A stretch of DNA of 64,000 bases from Desulfobacula toluolica Tol2 (GTDB taxonomy: Bacteria > Desulfobacterota > Desulfobacteria > Desulfobacterales > Desulfobacteraceae): the NCBI RefSeq assembly GCF_000307105.1, contig NC_018645.1, positions 407,001 to 471,000 of the forward strand, written 5' to 3'. The notes under the pieces were generated by a model. That model was not told the DNA's origin. It was given only the letters and a program-made list of their open reading frames with translations, and did not search any database. Numbering within the stretch: the first letter of the stretch is position 1; every line of letters begins with the position of its first letter. Position numbers and translations under genes: made by a program. Below, in pieces: positions 9,998-19,261 of this stretch.

Positions 9998-11092
9998 ATG
10001 ATTAAAAATTTTTTTGCCGGCCGATGGGGTATTATCAGTGTCGGCGCCTTTATCGGCATTTTTGCCGGAATTTTACAAAAAATGGGAAACCCCGGAAATA
10101 TGGGAATTTGTGTGGCCTGCTTTGAAAGAGATATTGCAGGTGCCATTGGCTTTCATAGGGCAGGTGTGGTTCAATATATGCGTCCGGAAATTATCGGGTT
10201 TGTATTGGGAGCTTTGACTGCTGCCGTGAGTGTGAAAGAATTCAAGCCTCGTTGCGGATCAGCACCTCTTGTCAGGTTTGTCCTGGGTGTGTTTGCCATG
10301 ATCGGGGCCCTGGTATTCCTAGGCTGTCCATGGCGGGCACTTCTTCGTCTTGCAGGCGGAGACGGCAATGCCGTTATCGGCCTGCTGGGACTTGCCGGAG
10401 GGATCTGGATCGGAACGCTTTTTTTAAAGAATGGATATAACCTCGGCAGAAGCCAGCCAACCCATAAAAGTGTGGGATTGCTCTTTCCTCTCATTATGCT
10501 GGGCCTTTTATGCCTTATGTTTCTTTATCCCCAGGTGGCAGGAGAAAATAAAAGCGGGGTATTGTTCTACAGCCTTAAAGGGCCGGGTGCCATGCATGCT
10601 CCATTGCTGGTATCCCTTGTGATAGGGCTTTTGATAGGTTATGTTGCACAAAGAAGCCGGTTTTGCACCATGGGTGCCTTTCGGGATCTGATTTTGTTCC
10701 GGCATCTTCATCTTTTAACCGGCTTGATCTCCCTTGTTATTTTTGCTTTTGCCGCAAACCTTTTTCTGGGTCAGTTCAACCCTGGATTTGAAGGACAGCC
10801 GGTTGCCCATACAATGCATGTCTGGAATTTTGCAGGAATGGTACTTGCCGGTCTTGCTTTTTCCCTGGCAGGCGGATGCCCGGGTCGTCAGCTTTTTCTT
10901 TCCGGCGAAGGTGACGGTGATGCCGCCATATTTGTGCTTGGAATGATAACGGGAGCGGCAATTGCTCATAATTTCGGTCTGGCAAGTTCGCCAAAAGGTG
11001 TTGGTCCCCATGGTATTGCTGCAGTGGCAGTTGGTATGATCGTCTGCCTGTTTATAGGATTTACAATGAGAAATAAGATAAAAGGAGTATAG
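9998..11092 (+). CDS. yedE: YedE-family selenium metabolism membrane protein
   Basis: The 364-residue integral membrane protein has about nine to ten hydrophobic segments and two sulfur-transport-type (YeeE/YedE) halves. The first half has MGNPGNMGICVACFERD and FLGCPWRALLRLAGGDGNA; the second has AQRSRFCTMGAFRD and AGGCPGRQLFLSGEGDGDA. Conserved cysteines lie in the middle of membrane segments. This GxxGNMGxC/GCPxR arrangement is that of the selenium-associated YedE subgroup, proposed to import a selenium compound; the function is inferred from gene co-occurrence, not biochemistry. It is the first gene of an operon with yedF three bases downstream. The AAGGATGAG before the ATG is an acceptable ribosome site. 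Confidence 0.85.
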   Translation: MIKNFFAGRWGIISVGAFIGIFAGILQKMGNPGNMGICVACFERDIAGAIGFHRAGVVQYMRPEIIGFVLGALTAAVSVKEFKPRCGSAPLVRFVLGVFAMIGALVFLGCPWRALLRLAGGDGNAVIGLLGLAGGIWIGTLFLKNGYNLGRSQPTHKSVGLLFPLIMLGLLCLMFLYPQVAGENKSGVLFYSLKGPGAMHAPLLVSLVIGLLIGYVAQRSRFCTMGAFRDLILFRHLHLLTGLISLVIFAFAANLFLGQFNPGFEGQPVAHTMHVWNFAGMVLAGLAFSLAGGCPGRQLFLSGEGDGDAAIFVLGMITGAAIAHNFGLASSPKGVGPHGIAAVAVGMIVCLFIGFTMRNKIKGV

Positions 11093-11094
11093 CC

Positions 11095-11313
11095 GTGAGT
11101 ATAACGATTGATGCAAAAGGATTTTCCTGTCCCCAGCCGGTACTGATGTTTATGGAAGCTGCTGCTCTTGGAACTGAAAAAGAGATCATTGTTCTTGTGG
11201 ATACGGATGCTTCAAAGGAGAATGTCTCAAGGGCTGCACAAAGCAAAGGGTATACAGTTAAAGATATCCAACAGCAGGGGGATGAATATCAAATAAACCT
11301 TGTAAAGGATTAG
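11095..11313 (+). CDS. yedF: YedF-like TusA/SirA-domain protein of selenium metabolism
   Basis: A 72-residue TusA-fold protein starting at GTG (GGAG 9 bases upstream). It carries the family Cys-Pro motif in IDAKGFSCPQPVLM near residue 12, where the cysteine can hold a persulfide or perselenide. Longer YedF proteins in selenium loci contain a TusA domain plus a DsrE-like domain; here only the TusA domain is present. Immediate adjacency to the YedE membrane protein argues that it accepts the imported chalcogen. A generic sulfur-relay TusA cannot be excluded. Confidence 0.8.
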   Translation: MSITIDAKGFSCPQPVLMFMEAAALGTEKEIIVLVDTDASKENVSRAAQSKGYTVKDIQQQGDEYQINLVKD

Positions 11314-11348
11314 ACAAAAAATAAAGAAAAACATAAAAGGCATATAGT

Positions 11349-11900
11349 TTGTTTAAATTTAAGCTGTTTAAAGAAAAAAAGCAGGATACCCCATCATCCC
11401 GGGCAGGCCTGGGTATTCTTGTGTTTGAGAATACAAGCGAAGTGATTCAGGCGGAAAATATTTTAAGGGGCAACAACTGGGAAATCAGAGTAATGGGTCC
11501 TCCGCCGGAGATTCAAAGCGGGTGTGATCTGGTAATTGAGTTTCCATTGATTGAGGAACTTGCCATTATGCGCTTTCTTGAAAAAGCAGGTCTTTTGCCC
11601 CTTGAGATGGTGCCTGTTACAAATCCCCTGCTTCAGCCGGTCAACCTTTTTCACACAAAGGATTTTGGCCGGTTTCTCATGATCCGGGCCGCCAATATGA
11701 AAATCACCGTGGAAAAACAGACCCGACTGATCGTCAATATTTCAGGAGGGGGATGCCCGGATGTTCCTTATCTTGCTTACAGACTGGTGGGTAAAACATT
11801 GGACCAGGCTCCTGATCCCATGAATATAGGGCATACTCTTTGCGGGTATGCCCTTGGACTTGCTTTTAAGGAGATGCAAAAAAAATGCTTGCAGTGGTAG
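11349..11900 (+). CDS. DUF3343-domain protein of the selenium operon
   Basis: The 183-residue protein begins with TTG at 11349 (AAGG upstream). The N-terminal about 85 residues resemble DUF3343 (GILVFENTSEVIQAENILR, PPEIQSGCDLVIEF with a central Cys), a small domain often found beside selD, yedE and yedF. The C-terminal half (NISGGGCPDVPYLAYRLVGKTL) contains another GGGC motif and is not recognised. No membrane segment is visible. Its stop overlaps the next start by 16 bases, indicating translational coupling. Biochemical role unknown; the context suggests selenium handling. Confidence 0.7.
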   Translation: MFKFKLFKEKKQDTPSSRAGLGILVFENTSEVIQAENILRGNNWEIRVMGPPPEIQSGCDLVIEFPLIEELAIMRFLEKAGLLPLEMVPVTNPLLQPVNLFHTKDFGRFLMIRAANMKITVEKQTRLIVNISGGGCPDVPYLAYRLVGKTLDQAPDPMNIGHTLCGYALGLAFKEMQKKCLQW

Positions 11901-12742
11901 GAACCGTTCCGTACCCGGATTTTCCCCTGACCGTGGGCAGGGTGGATATGGTTGAAGACAAGCTTGTGCTTAATGGCCTTCATGTGCCGGTGAACAGGGG
12001 AACACCTGCGCTTTTAGGAGCAATGATCAACACCTTAAAAGTTGTGGGTCAAAAAGATATCACCGGTTTTATTGCCGGTGATATCGGTCTTGGGGACGGC
12101 AGTCGCAATATTTATCAATATATAGTTGAAAATTGTTCCGGCATGGATTTGAAGACCATTGTATTTCATTACCTTCAACCGGATGTGGACTGGCATAATA
12201 AAATTTTATTTGTCCTGAAAGATTTGGCGGTCAAACCAATAATGATCGCCGATGCAGGCTTTATGTATGCAGCCAAGATGAGCGGCCAGGCAGAAGAGTA
12301 TGATCTTTTCACCCCGGATGTGGGAGAACTTGCCTTTCTTGCGGATGAAACCGCTCCCCATCCTTTTTATACCCGGGGATTTATTTTACATGAAGACAAT
12401 AAAATTCCAGATCTTATCAGCCGTGCATACCTGCATAAAAATGCTGCAAAAAATCTGCTGGTAAAAGGAAGCACAGACTTTGTTGCAGATAAAAACGGGA
12501 TTGTTTCTTCCCTGAACAGTCCTGAGGCACAAGCAATGGAAGCAATGGGTGGAACGGGCGATACGCTTACCGGTATTGTTACAGCATTGATTGGAACAGG
12601 AATGAAAATCCCAAAAGCCGCAGCAATAGCTTCAACAGTCAATCGACTGGCCGGGGTTTATGCCGCCCCCACACCTGCCACCCAGGTTCTTGAAATTATA
12701 CAGCAAATCCCGGCAGCCCTGGAAAAAGTATTAAAAGAGTAA
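11885..12742 (+). CDS. NAD(P)H-hydrate dehydratase/ribokinase-like protein
   Basis: A 285-residue protein with a ribokinase-superfamily C-terminus. The anion-hole motif EAMGGTGDTLTGIVTAL near residues 220-235 and NLLVKGSTDFVAD are those of NnrD-type ADP/ATP-dependent NAD(P)H-hydrate dehydratases. Compared with NnrD the N-terminal half is unusual (GTVPYPDFPLTVGRVDMVEDKLVLNG), and the NnrE epimerase domain is absent. Because it overlaps the DUF3343 gene in an operon with yedE and yedF, it may have a selenium-linked role rather than nicotinamide repair; that is inference. Confidence 0.68.
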   Translation: MLAVVGTVPYPDFPLTVGRVDMVEDKLVLNGLHVPVNRGTPALLGAMINTLKVVGQKDITGFIAGDIGLGDGSRNIYQYIVENCSGMDLKTIVFHYLQPDVDWHNKILFVLKDLAVKPIMIADAGFMYAAKMSGQAEEYDLFTPDVGELAFLADETAPHPFYTRGFILHEDNKIPDLISRAYLHKNAAKNLLVKGSTDFVADKNGIVSSLNSPEAQAMEAMGGTGDTLTGIVTALIGTGMKIPKAAAIASTVNRLAGVYAAPTPATQVLEIIQQIPAALEKVLKE

Positions 12743-12743
12743 T

Positions 12744-12983
12744 ATGTCAGGTAAAAAAAAGCAGGTACAGAATCGAATAACTCAGCAAATGACAGTCCTG
12801 GATGTCGTGTCAACCTGCGAAAAAACCCTGCCTGTTTTTAAAGAATATGATGCGATTGCAGGAGAGTGCATCTGCTGCAAATCGCTTTTTGAATCCATTC
12901 ACAGCGTTGCAAAAAAGTATGGCTTTGATCTGCAAAAACTTTTAAACCGCCTTAACGCTGCCGCATCATCCAATCTGTTGTAA
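12744..12983 (+). CDS. DUF1858-like small cysteine-containing protein
   Basis: This 79-residue protein resembles DUF1858: ITQQMTVLDVVSTCEKTLPVFKEY, a Cys cluster ECICCKSLFESI, and a helical tail YGFDLQKLLNRLNA. Such domains are found alone or fused to redox proteins, and their function is unknown. The start directly follows the previous stop, so it is the last gene of the selenium operon. The clustered cysteines suggest metal or chalcogen binding. Confidence 0.65.
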   Translation: MSGKKKQVQNRITQQMTVLDVVSTCEKTLPVFKEYDAIAGECICCKSLFESIHSVAKKYGFDLQKLLNRLNAAASSNLL

Positions 12984-13092
12984 CCCTCTTTTTTAGAAGA
13001 AAGTTTCACCCATTACCCGCTGTTCCGGTTCATTCATTGAATTTGCAAAATATATTATTTTAACTTAATTATTTTAGATATTTACCTGAATC

Positions 13093-13121
13093 TTGATATA
13101 GAGACCGCAAAATGGTATAAG
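13093..13121 (+). promoter_or_regulatory. Putative radA promoter
   Basis: TTGATA (13093-13098), a 17-base spacer, then TATAAG (13116-13121), about 40 bases upstream of the radA start. Position and spacing fit a sigma-70-type promoter for the radA-rlmE-yebC genes. Confidence 0.5.
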
Positions 13122-13159
13122 TCAAGACTTTATAAATTACAAACAAGTATGGAAACAAT

Positions 13160-14518
13160 TTGCAAAAAAAGGAAAAGTTTACATTCAAATGCCAGTCCTG
13201 TGGCGGGCAGACCCCGAAATGGATGGGTAAATGTCCGGATTGCGGTGCCTGGGATACTTTGGTGGAAGAACGAATCGGTGCTGGTGTCTTAAAAAAGAGA
13301 AAATCCTCTTTTTTATCGGAACCTGTCTTGATTGATTCTGTGGAAGTCAAAGAAACCGAAAGGCTCGAAACCGGTGTGGCGGAATTTGACCGGGTACTGG
13401 GAGGCGGCATTGTCGACGGCTCATTGATCTTGATTGGCGGAGACCCTGGAATCGGAAAATCCACCTTAATGCTTCAGATATTGTCAATATTATCCAATGC
13501 CGGTAAAAAATGCCTTTATGTGTCAGGAGAAGAATCTGTTCAACAGATTTCCATGAGGGGTAGAAGGCTTGATTCCCATGGTTCTTCTTTGTTTGTGGTG
13601 TCTGAAACCGATTTGGAATCCATTTTGGCCATGGTGGAATTGTCAAAATACGATGCCATGGTAATTGATTCCATTCAGACGGTCTTTCATCCGGATGTCT
13701 CATCAACGCCGGGCAGTGTGACACAGATCCGGGAAGCTGCCATGCAGTTTATGAAGCTTGCAAAATCAACCGGCCTTCCCATTTTTCTGGTGGGCCATGT
13801 GACCAAAGTGGGTGCCATTGCAGGGCCAAGGATCATGGAGCATATGGTGGACACTGTCCTTTATTTTGAAGGGGACAAAAGTCATGTGTTCAGAATTTTA
13901 AGAGCTGTTAAAAACAGGTTTGGTCCCACAAATGAGATCGGTGTGTTTGAAATGAATGAAAAAGGCCTTGCCCAGGTTCCAAATCCATCCGCAGTCTTTT
14001 TGGCTGAACGTTCCGCAGTTGCACCTGGGTCTGTGGTAACCTCCTGCATGGAAGGAACGCGGCCCATTCTGGTTGAAATTCAGGGTCTTGTGGCCAGTTC
14101 GAGCCTGGGAACCCCAAGGCGAACGATTTTGGGCCTGGATACTCACAGGGTGGCCTTGATTGTTGCCGTGATGGAAAAAAGGCTTGGAATGAATCTTTCC
14201 GGCCTTGATATTTTTATGAATGTCACAGGCGGGGTAAAAATAGTCGAACCATCGGCAGATCTTGCCATTGCAGCAGCCCTGGCATCAAGTTTTCTGGACA
14301 AACCAGTGGACAAGAAGACAACGCTAATAGGGGAAATCGGATTAACAGGGGAAATCCGGGCTGTGGGGCATGTTCAGGCAAGAGTAAAGGAAGCTGCAAA
14401 AATGGGATTTACAAGGTGCCTTATCCCTGCCAATACGATCAAGCAGGTATCAGGAATAGACACAATGACATTTGAAAGTGTCAGCTTTCTAAAAAGTGCC
14501 ATGGAGGTATTGTTTTAA
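13160..14518 (+). CDS. radA: DNA repair protein RadA
   Basis: The 452-residue protein has the three RadA parts: an N-terminal zinc finger (CQSCGGQTPKWMGKCPDCGAW), a RecA-like ATPase with Walker A GGDPGIGKSTL near residue 100 and the KNRFG motif, and a C-terminal Lon-protease-like domain (NVTGGVKIVEPSADLAIAAAL). RadA promotes branch migration during recombinational repair. Translation starts at TTG 13160; no in-frame ATG precedes the zinc finger. It overlaps rlmE by one base. Confidence 0.95.
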   Translation: MQKKEKFTFKCQSCGGQTPKWMGKCPDCGAWDTLVEERIGAGVLKKRKSSFLSEPVLIDSVEVKETERLETGVAEFDRVLGGGIVDGSLILIGGDPGIGKSTLMLQILSILSNAGKKCLYVSGEESVQQISMRGRRLDSHGSSLFVVSETDLESILAMVELSKYDAMVIDSIQTVFHPDVSSTPGSVTQIREAAMQFMKLAKSTGLPIFLVGHVTKVGAIAGPRIMEHMVDTVLYFEGDKSHVFRILRAVKNRFGPTNEIGVFEMNEKGLAQVPNPSAVFLAERSAVAPGSVVTSCMEGTRPILVEIQGLVASSSLGTPRRTILGLDTHRVALIVAVMEKRLGMNLSGLDIFMNVTGGVKIVEPSADLAIAAALASSFLDKPVDKKTTLIGEIGLTGEIRAVGHVQARVKEAAKMGFTRCLIPANTIKQVSGIDTMTFESVSFLKSAMEVLF

Positions 14519-15171
14519 TGGCAGCCAAAAAAAAGAAACAAGCCAGCAACAAATCAGTCAAAAACCAATCAGGCAAAAACAAGTCAAGCAAAAACCAATG
14601 GGCAGATCATCTGACCCATCGGGCAAAAGCTGAAAATTATCCGGCACGATCCATATACAAACTTGAAGAAATTCAGAATAAATTCAAGGTCATGAAAAAA
14701 AATGACCAAGTGCTTGATCTTGGGTGTGCGCCCGGATCATGGTTGTTGTATGCCGCAAAACAGGTGGGAAACAAAGGCCTGGTAAAGGGTATTGATTTAA
14801 AACCAATCGAGATTAAACTGCCCGATAATGTAGTGGCGATTAAAGATAATATCTTAAATCAGGATAATGCCGCTTTTTTAGATAAAAACAGAGGATTCGA
14901 TGTCATACTAAGTGATATGGCACCGGCAACAACCGGAAGAAAGGATGTGGATGCATTAAGATCTTTTGAACTTTGTGATATGGCTCTGACCATAGCAAAG
15001 AATTTTTTGGTTCAAAACGGCAATTTTGTTTGCAAGATATTTCAGGGAAATGACTTTAATGACTTTCAAAAACGTGTTAAATCAAAATTTAAAGAATGCA
15101 AAACATTCAAACCGGATAGCTGCAGAAAACAGAGTAAAGAAATATATATTATAGCAAAAGGTAAGAAGTAA
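14518..15171 (+). CDS. rlmE: RlmE (FtsJ) 23S rRNA 2'-O-methyltransferase
   Basis: A SAM-dependent methyltransferase of 217 residues with the RlmE signatures [28 protein letters not shown] (SAM loop), the catalytic Asp in [16 protein letters not shown], and a lysine in VCKIFQGND. It should methylate the ribose of the A-loop uridine in 23S rRNA. An N-terminal extension of about 35 residues is rich in Lys, Asn and Ser (repeated SKNQ/GKNK) and probably binds RNA. It overlaps radA and is followed 14 bases later by yebC. Confidence 0.92.
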   Translation: MAAKKKKQASNKSVKNQSGKNKSSKNQWADHLTHRAKAENYPARSIYKLEEIQNKFKVMKKNDQVLDLGCAPGSWLLYAAKQVGNKGLVKGIDLKPIEIKLPDNVVAIKDNILNQDNAAFLDKNRGFDVILSDMAPATTGRKDVDALRSFELCDMALTIAKNFLVQNGNFVCKIFQGNDFNDFQKRVKSKFKECKTFKPDSCRKQSKEIYIIAKGKK

Positions 15172-15185
15172 GGAGGATACAAAAG

Positions 15186-15929
15186 ATGTCAGGACATAGC
15201 AAATGGTCGACCATAAAGCATAAAAAAGGCGCTACAGATGCCAAAAGGGGTAAACTTTTTACCAAATTGATAAAGGAAATTACAGTTGCTGCAAGAATGG
15301 GCGGGGGTGATCCTGAAGCAAATCCAAGATTACGGCATGCGTTGAGTATCGCCAGATCCCAGAACATGCCCAAGGATACGTCTGAAAGAGCAGTTAAAAA
15401 GGGAACCGGCGAGCTTGAGGGTGTTAATTACGAAGAAATCGTATATGAAGGATATGGCCCCGGCGGGGTTGCTGTTCTGGTCGAATGTTTAACAGATAAT
15501 AGAAACAGAACCATTGCAGAGGTCCGCCATGCATTTGGTAAAGCCGGCGGGAATGTGGGAACAGATGGTTGTGTTGCCTGGATGTTTGATAAAAAAGGAG
15601 TGTTGACTGTCAGCAAAGAGGATTCCGATGAAGAGACGCTGATGGAAGTGGCTCTTGAAGCCGGAGCTGAAGACATTAGAGAAGAGACTAATTCCTTTGA
15701 TATCATTACGGAACCTGCAGATTTTGATGCGGTCAAAGAAGCTGTTGACGCAGCAGGAATCAAGTATGAAATGGCTGAAATCACCATGCTTCCACAGAAT
15801 ATGACAAAGGTGGATGGCAAAGAGGCCGAACAGATGATCAAATTCATGGATGTTTTAGATGACTGCGATGATGTTCAAAAATTTTATACTAATGCAGATA
15901 TACCGGACGAAGTTTTTGATTCAATGTGA
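15186..15929 (+). CDS. yebC: YebC/PmpR family protein (TACO1-like)
   Basis: The 247-residue protein starts with the invariant [25 protein letters not shown] and contains the family core [15 protein letters not shown]. Length is standard. Family members were described as transcriptional regulators and, more recently, as translation factors that relieve ribosome stalling. An AGGAGG ribosome site precedes the ATG. Last gene before the bidirectional terminator. Confidence 0.95.
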   Translation: MSGHSKWSTIKHKKGATDAKRGKLFTKLIKEITVAARMGGGDPEANPRLRHALSIARSQNMPKDTSERAVKKGTGELEGVNYEEIVYEGYGPGGVAVLVECLTDNRNRTIAEVRHAFGKAGGNVGTDGCVAWMFDKKGVLTVSKEDSDEETLMEVALEAGAEDIREETNSFDIITEPADFDAVKEAVDAAGIKYEMAEITMLPQNMTKVDGKEAEQMIKFMDVLDDCDDVQKFYTNADIPDEVFDSM

Positions 15930-15952
15930 TCGTTGATCAACATCTCAACCAT

Positions 15953-15998
15953 AAAAAAAAGCAGGAGCCTTGATTTATTTTAAGGCTACTGCTTTTAT
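15953..15998. terminator. Bidirectional rho-independent terminator between yebC and nadA
   Basis: The stem pairs AAAAGCAG-AGCCTT with AAGGCT-CTGCTTTT around a 10-base loop. It is flanked by an A-tract on the left and T-rich sequence on the right, so it can terminate both convergent genes. Confidence 0.8.
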
Positions 15999-16027
15999 TG
16001 GATTTAAGTGTTTTATCACTTTATGGT

Positions 16028-16918
16028 TTACAGATTGATCATTTTTTGAACCGACCCTAAAGCCGCTTTTCTGATATCTTCCGGAACCGTTATTTTTCCG
16101 GTTAAATTTTCCAGACTGTCAGCCAAATTATTAAGCGTAATTTTTTTCATATCCGTACAATACATTTTTTCAGATGCAGGATAGAATTTTTTATTCGGAT
16201 AGGCTTTTGAGATTGGGTAGAGCAATCCTGTTTCCGTTCCGAGAATAAAAGAATTCCGGTCAGACTCTCCGGCAAATTTTATCATTCCCGAGGTGGACTG
16301 GATGCTGTCGGCAAGAGCAAGGACTTCAGGCGGACATTCCGGGTGGGCAATAAAAAGCGCTTCAGGATGCTCTTTTCTTGCCTGATGGACATCCTGTTCA
16401 GACAAGGTGTTGTGAAAGGGGCAATATCCATCCCACAGATAAATTTTCTTGGACGTGTTTGCCGCCGCATATTGTGCAAGGTTCCGATCCGGTGTCATCA
16501 GAATTTCATCGGCATTAATGCTGCTGACAACCTTTATAACATTGGCAGATGTACAGCAGATGTCGGAAACTGCTTTGACGGCAGCAGAAGAATTTACATA
16601 AGTGACAACGGGAATATTTCCCAGTTCCTTTTTTCTGGCGGTTAACGCAATAGGCTCAACCATATCTGCCATGGGACAGCCTGCGTCAGTATTGGGCAGC
16701 AATACGGTTTTTTCGGGAGACAGAATAAAGGCTGTTTCCGCCATAAAATGGACACCGCAGAAAACAATAAGGTCAGCTTTAGTTTTCGAGGCTTTGATAC
16801 TCAATTCAAGAGAATCCCCACACAGATCCGCAATATCCTGAATTTCAGGGGGTTGATAATTGTGGGCAAGGATGATGGCATTTTTTTCTTTGGCAAGTTG
16901 TCTGATTCTATCTTTCAT
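16028..16918 (-). CDS. nadA: Quinolinate synthase NadA
   Basis: A 296-residue NadA of the standard length. It condenses iminoaspartate with dihydroxyacetone phosphate to quinolinate for NAD synthesis. Signatures include AIILAHNYQPPEIQDIAD, GDSLELS, VFCGVHFMAETA, PNTDAGCPMADM and a C-terminal MKKITLNNL, with three spaced cysteines (FCGVHFM, HPECPPEV, EKMYCTDM) for the 4Fe-4S cluster. It stands alone; no nadB or nadC is adjacent. Confidence 0.95.
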   Translation of the reverse strand: MKDRIRQLAKEKNAIILAHNYQPPEIQDIADLCGDSLELSIKASKTKADLIVFCGVHFMAETAFILSPEKTVLLPNTDAGCPMADMVEPIALTARKKELGNIPVVTYVNSSAAVKAVSDICCTSANVIKVVSSINADEILMTPDRNLAQYAAANTSKKIYLWDGYCPFHNTLSEQDVHQARKEHPEALFIAHPECPPEVLALADSIQSTSGMIKFAGESDRNSFILGTETGLLYPISKAYPNKKFYPASEKMYCTDMKKITLNNLADSLENLTGKITVPEDIRKAALGSVQKMINL

Positions 16919-16939
16919 TGTGTAACCTTAAAATAATTA

Positions 16940-17689
16940 TTAGTCCATTTCTATTATATCCGACTTTTCAGGTGGTTTAAATTCAAAGATGGCCGGGTCA
17001 ATCTCTTTAAATTGAATGTCAGTGAATTCAAACAAGGTGTTGGTATCATCGTAAGTATTATAGCTAAAAACCCTTTCAATTTCACTGTTTTTTTGTGATA
17101 TTCGAATCACAATTGAAGAAAAATTATGAGTTTCTTGTTTTGAAATCAGTTTGATTTCCACATACTCTGCTGTGACTGCTTTTATACTGATAATATAATT
17201 TTTTCTGACAAGGGAAATATCTGATAAAAAATCTCCTCCTGAGCCTGGTTTGAAAAACGAAGCTGTATCTGATTGCATAACCTGATTCAGTTCCGGTCGG
17301 TAAATCCAAAGAGACCTGCCGTTAGTAATAATTTCATGGCGCTCAGGTTCCAGATATTCCCATCTCATTTTTCCTGGATGGCTAAAAGATGCTTTCCCGG
17401 ACGCTTTTTGAGTATTGTCAATGGCTACAAGCGTTACACTCTGTGTAAACGAGGCCTCAAAGCTTTTGCCGGTATATTTTTTTTCAATGGCGTCTAAAAT
17501 ATCTTCTTTAAGCTTGTCTGTGCCGGTGTTTGCATAGGATGCACATACGGTTGAAAAAACAACAGACCAGACCAGGATAACAGGAAAAACAATCCTGCAC
17601 ATTATTTTGCAGAATAAAACTTTCACTTTATCTGCTTTATAAGGACTATCGAAGAAGTTTTCGAATATCTTTTCGTTTGTCTTCAGCAT
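16940..17689 (-). CDS. lolA: Outer-membrane lipoprotein carrier protein LolA
   Basis: The protein has a signal sequence (MCRIVFPVILVWSVVFST, cleavage near ASYA-N) and a LolA beta-barrel: FEASFTQSVTL, GKASFSHPGKMRWEY, DGRS-like TNGRSLWIYRP. LolA ferries lipoproteins across the periplasm to the outer membrane. The longest frame starts at 17689 and overlaps the upstream synthetase by 44 bases, placing 29 unusual residues before the signal peptide; ATG 17602 is a more natural start but lacks a ribosome site. No lolB is nearby. Confidence 0.85.
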   Translation of the reverse strand: MLKTNEKIFENFFDSPYKADKVKVLFCKIMCRIVFPVILVWSVVFSTVCASYANTGTDKLKEDILDAIEKKYTGKSFEASFTQSVTLVAIDNTQKASGKASFSHPGKMRWEYLEPERHEIITNGRSLWIYRPELNQVMQSDTASFFKPGSGGDFLSDISLVRKNYIISIKAVTAEYVEIKLISKQETHNFSSIVIRISQKNSEIERVFSYNTYDDTNTLFEFTDIQFKEIDPAIFEFKPPEKSDIIEMD

Positions 17690-19235
17690 ATATTCTTCTC
17701 AGCCTTGGTTTTTCAATTTTTCCAGTGGGATTTCGCGGAACATCTCCAAAAAAAATCTTTCTCAAGTGTTTATATCGGGGCAATTCCTGTTGAAATTCGA
17801 TAATATCACTTTCACAAAGTATGCACCCGGGCTTAACACTGATGATCCCTGCTGGAATTTCTCCCAAACGCTCATCCGGGATACCGATGACGGCAATATC
17901 TTTTATTTTTTTATTTTTAAGGAAAAAATTTTCAATTTCAACAGGAAAAATGTTTTCTCCTCCGTAGATAATCATGTCTTTTTTCCGGTCCACAAGCCAT
18001 ATAAATCCGTTTATATCATATCGTGCAATATCGCCGGTGTGAAGCCAGCCGTCTTTGATTGTCTCTGCTGTTGCCTGGGGGTTCTTATAGTATTCTTTCA
18101 TCACACCCGGGCCTTTGACAATAAGTTCGCCTGATTCATTGCCGAAAAGCAGATTTCCCTGTTTATCCACAATTTTTGCTTCCCAGTCAAATCCAGGTGA
18201 TCCAATAGGCCCTATTTTATCGGCATTGTCGATTCCTAAATGAACACACCCAGGACCTGTTGATTCGGTAAGTCCGTAGTTTGTGTCATAATCTTGTCCT
18301 GGAAAATATTTTTTCCAGTTTTCAATCAGGCTTGGCGGAACCGGCTGGGCACCTGCATGCATCAAACGCCATTGGGAAAGTCTGTATTTTGAAAGATCAA
18401 TTTTTTTGTTTTCAACGGCAATCAGGATATCATGGGCCCAGGGAACCAGAAGCCAGACAATGGTACACTGCTCTTGGGAGATGGTCTCAATAATCCATTG
18501 GGGACTTACTCCTTTAAGAATAATACCTTTACCTCCCACAAGAAAACTGCCCATCCAGTGCATTTTGGCACCTGTATGATACAGGGGCGGAATACAAAGG
18601 AAAATGTCTTCATGGGTCTGATTATGATGGGCGTGTTCAACATGGCAGGCATGCTCAAGATTTCTATGGGTCAAAAGAACGGCTTTGGGGTTACCTGTTG
18701 TGCCACTTGTAAAATATAAAGCAGCAGCATCTTCGACATCAAGGTCAACATCAGGGGGGGTATCTGCTGATTGTGTCTCTATAAACGTATCATATTGAAC
18801 AGCCCAGTCAGGGCATAAATTCGCAGGCCCAGTAAAAATCCAGAGCTGAACATATTTTTCCAGTTCATCTTGGATCGCTTCAATTCTTTCAATGAATTCT
18901 TCACCGAATATGAAAACTTTGGCTTCAGCCGTGTTGGTGCAAAGAAGAATTTTATCGGATTCAAACCTGAAGTTTAACGGGACTGCCCAGGCACCTGTAT
19001 AAAGGATGCCAAAATAAATGGGAAGCCATTCAAGGCAATTGGTCATCAATTGTACAATTTTGTCCCCTTTTTGAATACCATGGTTTTCAAAGGCGTTTGC
19101 AAGACGGTTTGATGTCTTGTAAAATTCTTCCCAGGTAATGGTTTTCCGGGAGTTCAAAGCAGGTATGCGTTCTACGAGTGCGGTCTCGCCTTTATACATC
19201 AATGCGTTTCTGGTTAAAATTTCAGTTATAATCAT
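17646..19235 (-). CDS. Class I adenylate-forming acyl-CoA synthetase
   Basis: A 529-residue AMP-dependent synthetase/ligase with the phosphate loop YFTSGTTGNPKAVLLTH, the A5 motif NYGLTESTG, A7 GWLHTGDIARYD, A8 VDRKKDMIIYGGENIFPVEIE and the catalytic Lys in PRNPTGKIEKPRLR. It activates a carboxylic acid to the acyl-CoA via acyl-AMP. Similarity is to medium/long-chain acyl-CoA ligases; sequence reading cannot exclude an aromatic acid substrate, which would matter here because no other CoA ligase lies in the window. Its 3' end overlaps lolA. Confidence 0.88.
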   Translation of the reverse strand: MIITEILTRNALMYKGETALVERIPALNSRKTITWEEFYKTSNRLANAFENHGIQKGDKIVQLMTNCLEWLPIYFGILYTGAWAVPLNFRFESDKILLCTNTAEAKVFIFGEEFIERIEAIQDELEKYVQLWIFTGPANLCPDWAVQYDTFIETQSADTPPDVDLDVEDAAALYFTSGTTGNPKAVLLTHRNLEHACHVEHAHHNQTHEDIFLCIPPLYHTGAKMHWMGSFLVGGKGIILKGVSPQWIIETISQEQCTIVWLLVPWAHDILIAVENKKIDLSKYRLSQWRLMHAGAQPVPPSLIENWKKYFPGQDYDTNYGLTESTGPGCVHLGIDNADKIGPIGSPGFDWEAKIVDKQGNLLFGNESGELIVKGPGVMKEYYKNPQATAETIKDGWLHTGDIARYDINGFIWLVDRKKDMIIYGGENIFPVEIENFFLKNKKIKDIAVIGIPDERLGEIPAGIISVKPGCILCESDIIEFQQELPRYKHLRKIFFGDVPRNPTGKIEKPRLRRIYAEDKRKDIRKLLR

Positions 19236-19261
19236 TTAAAAACAACAGCCCCTCATTCTAT

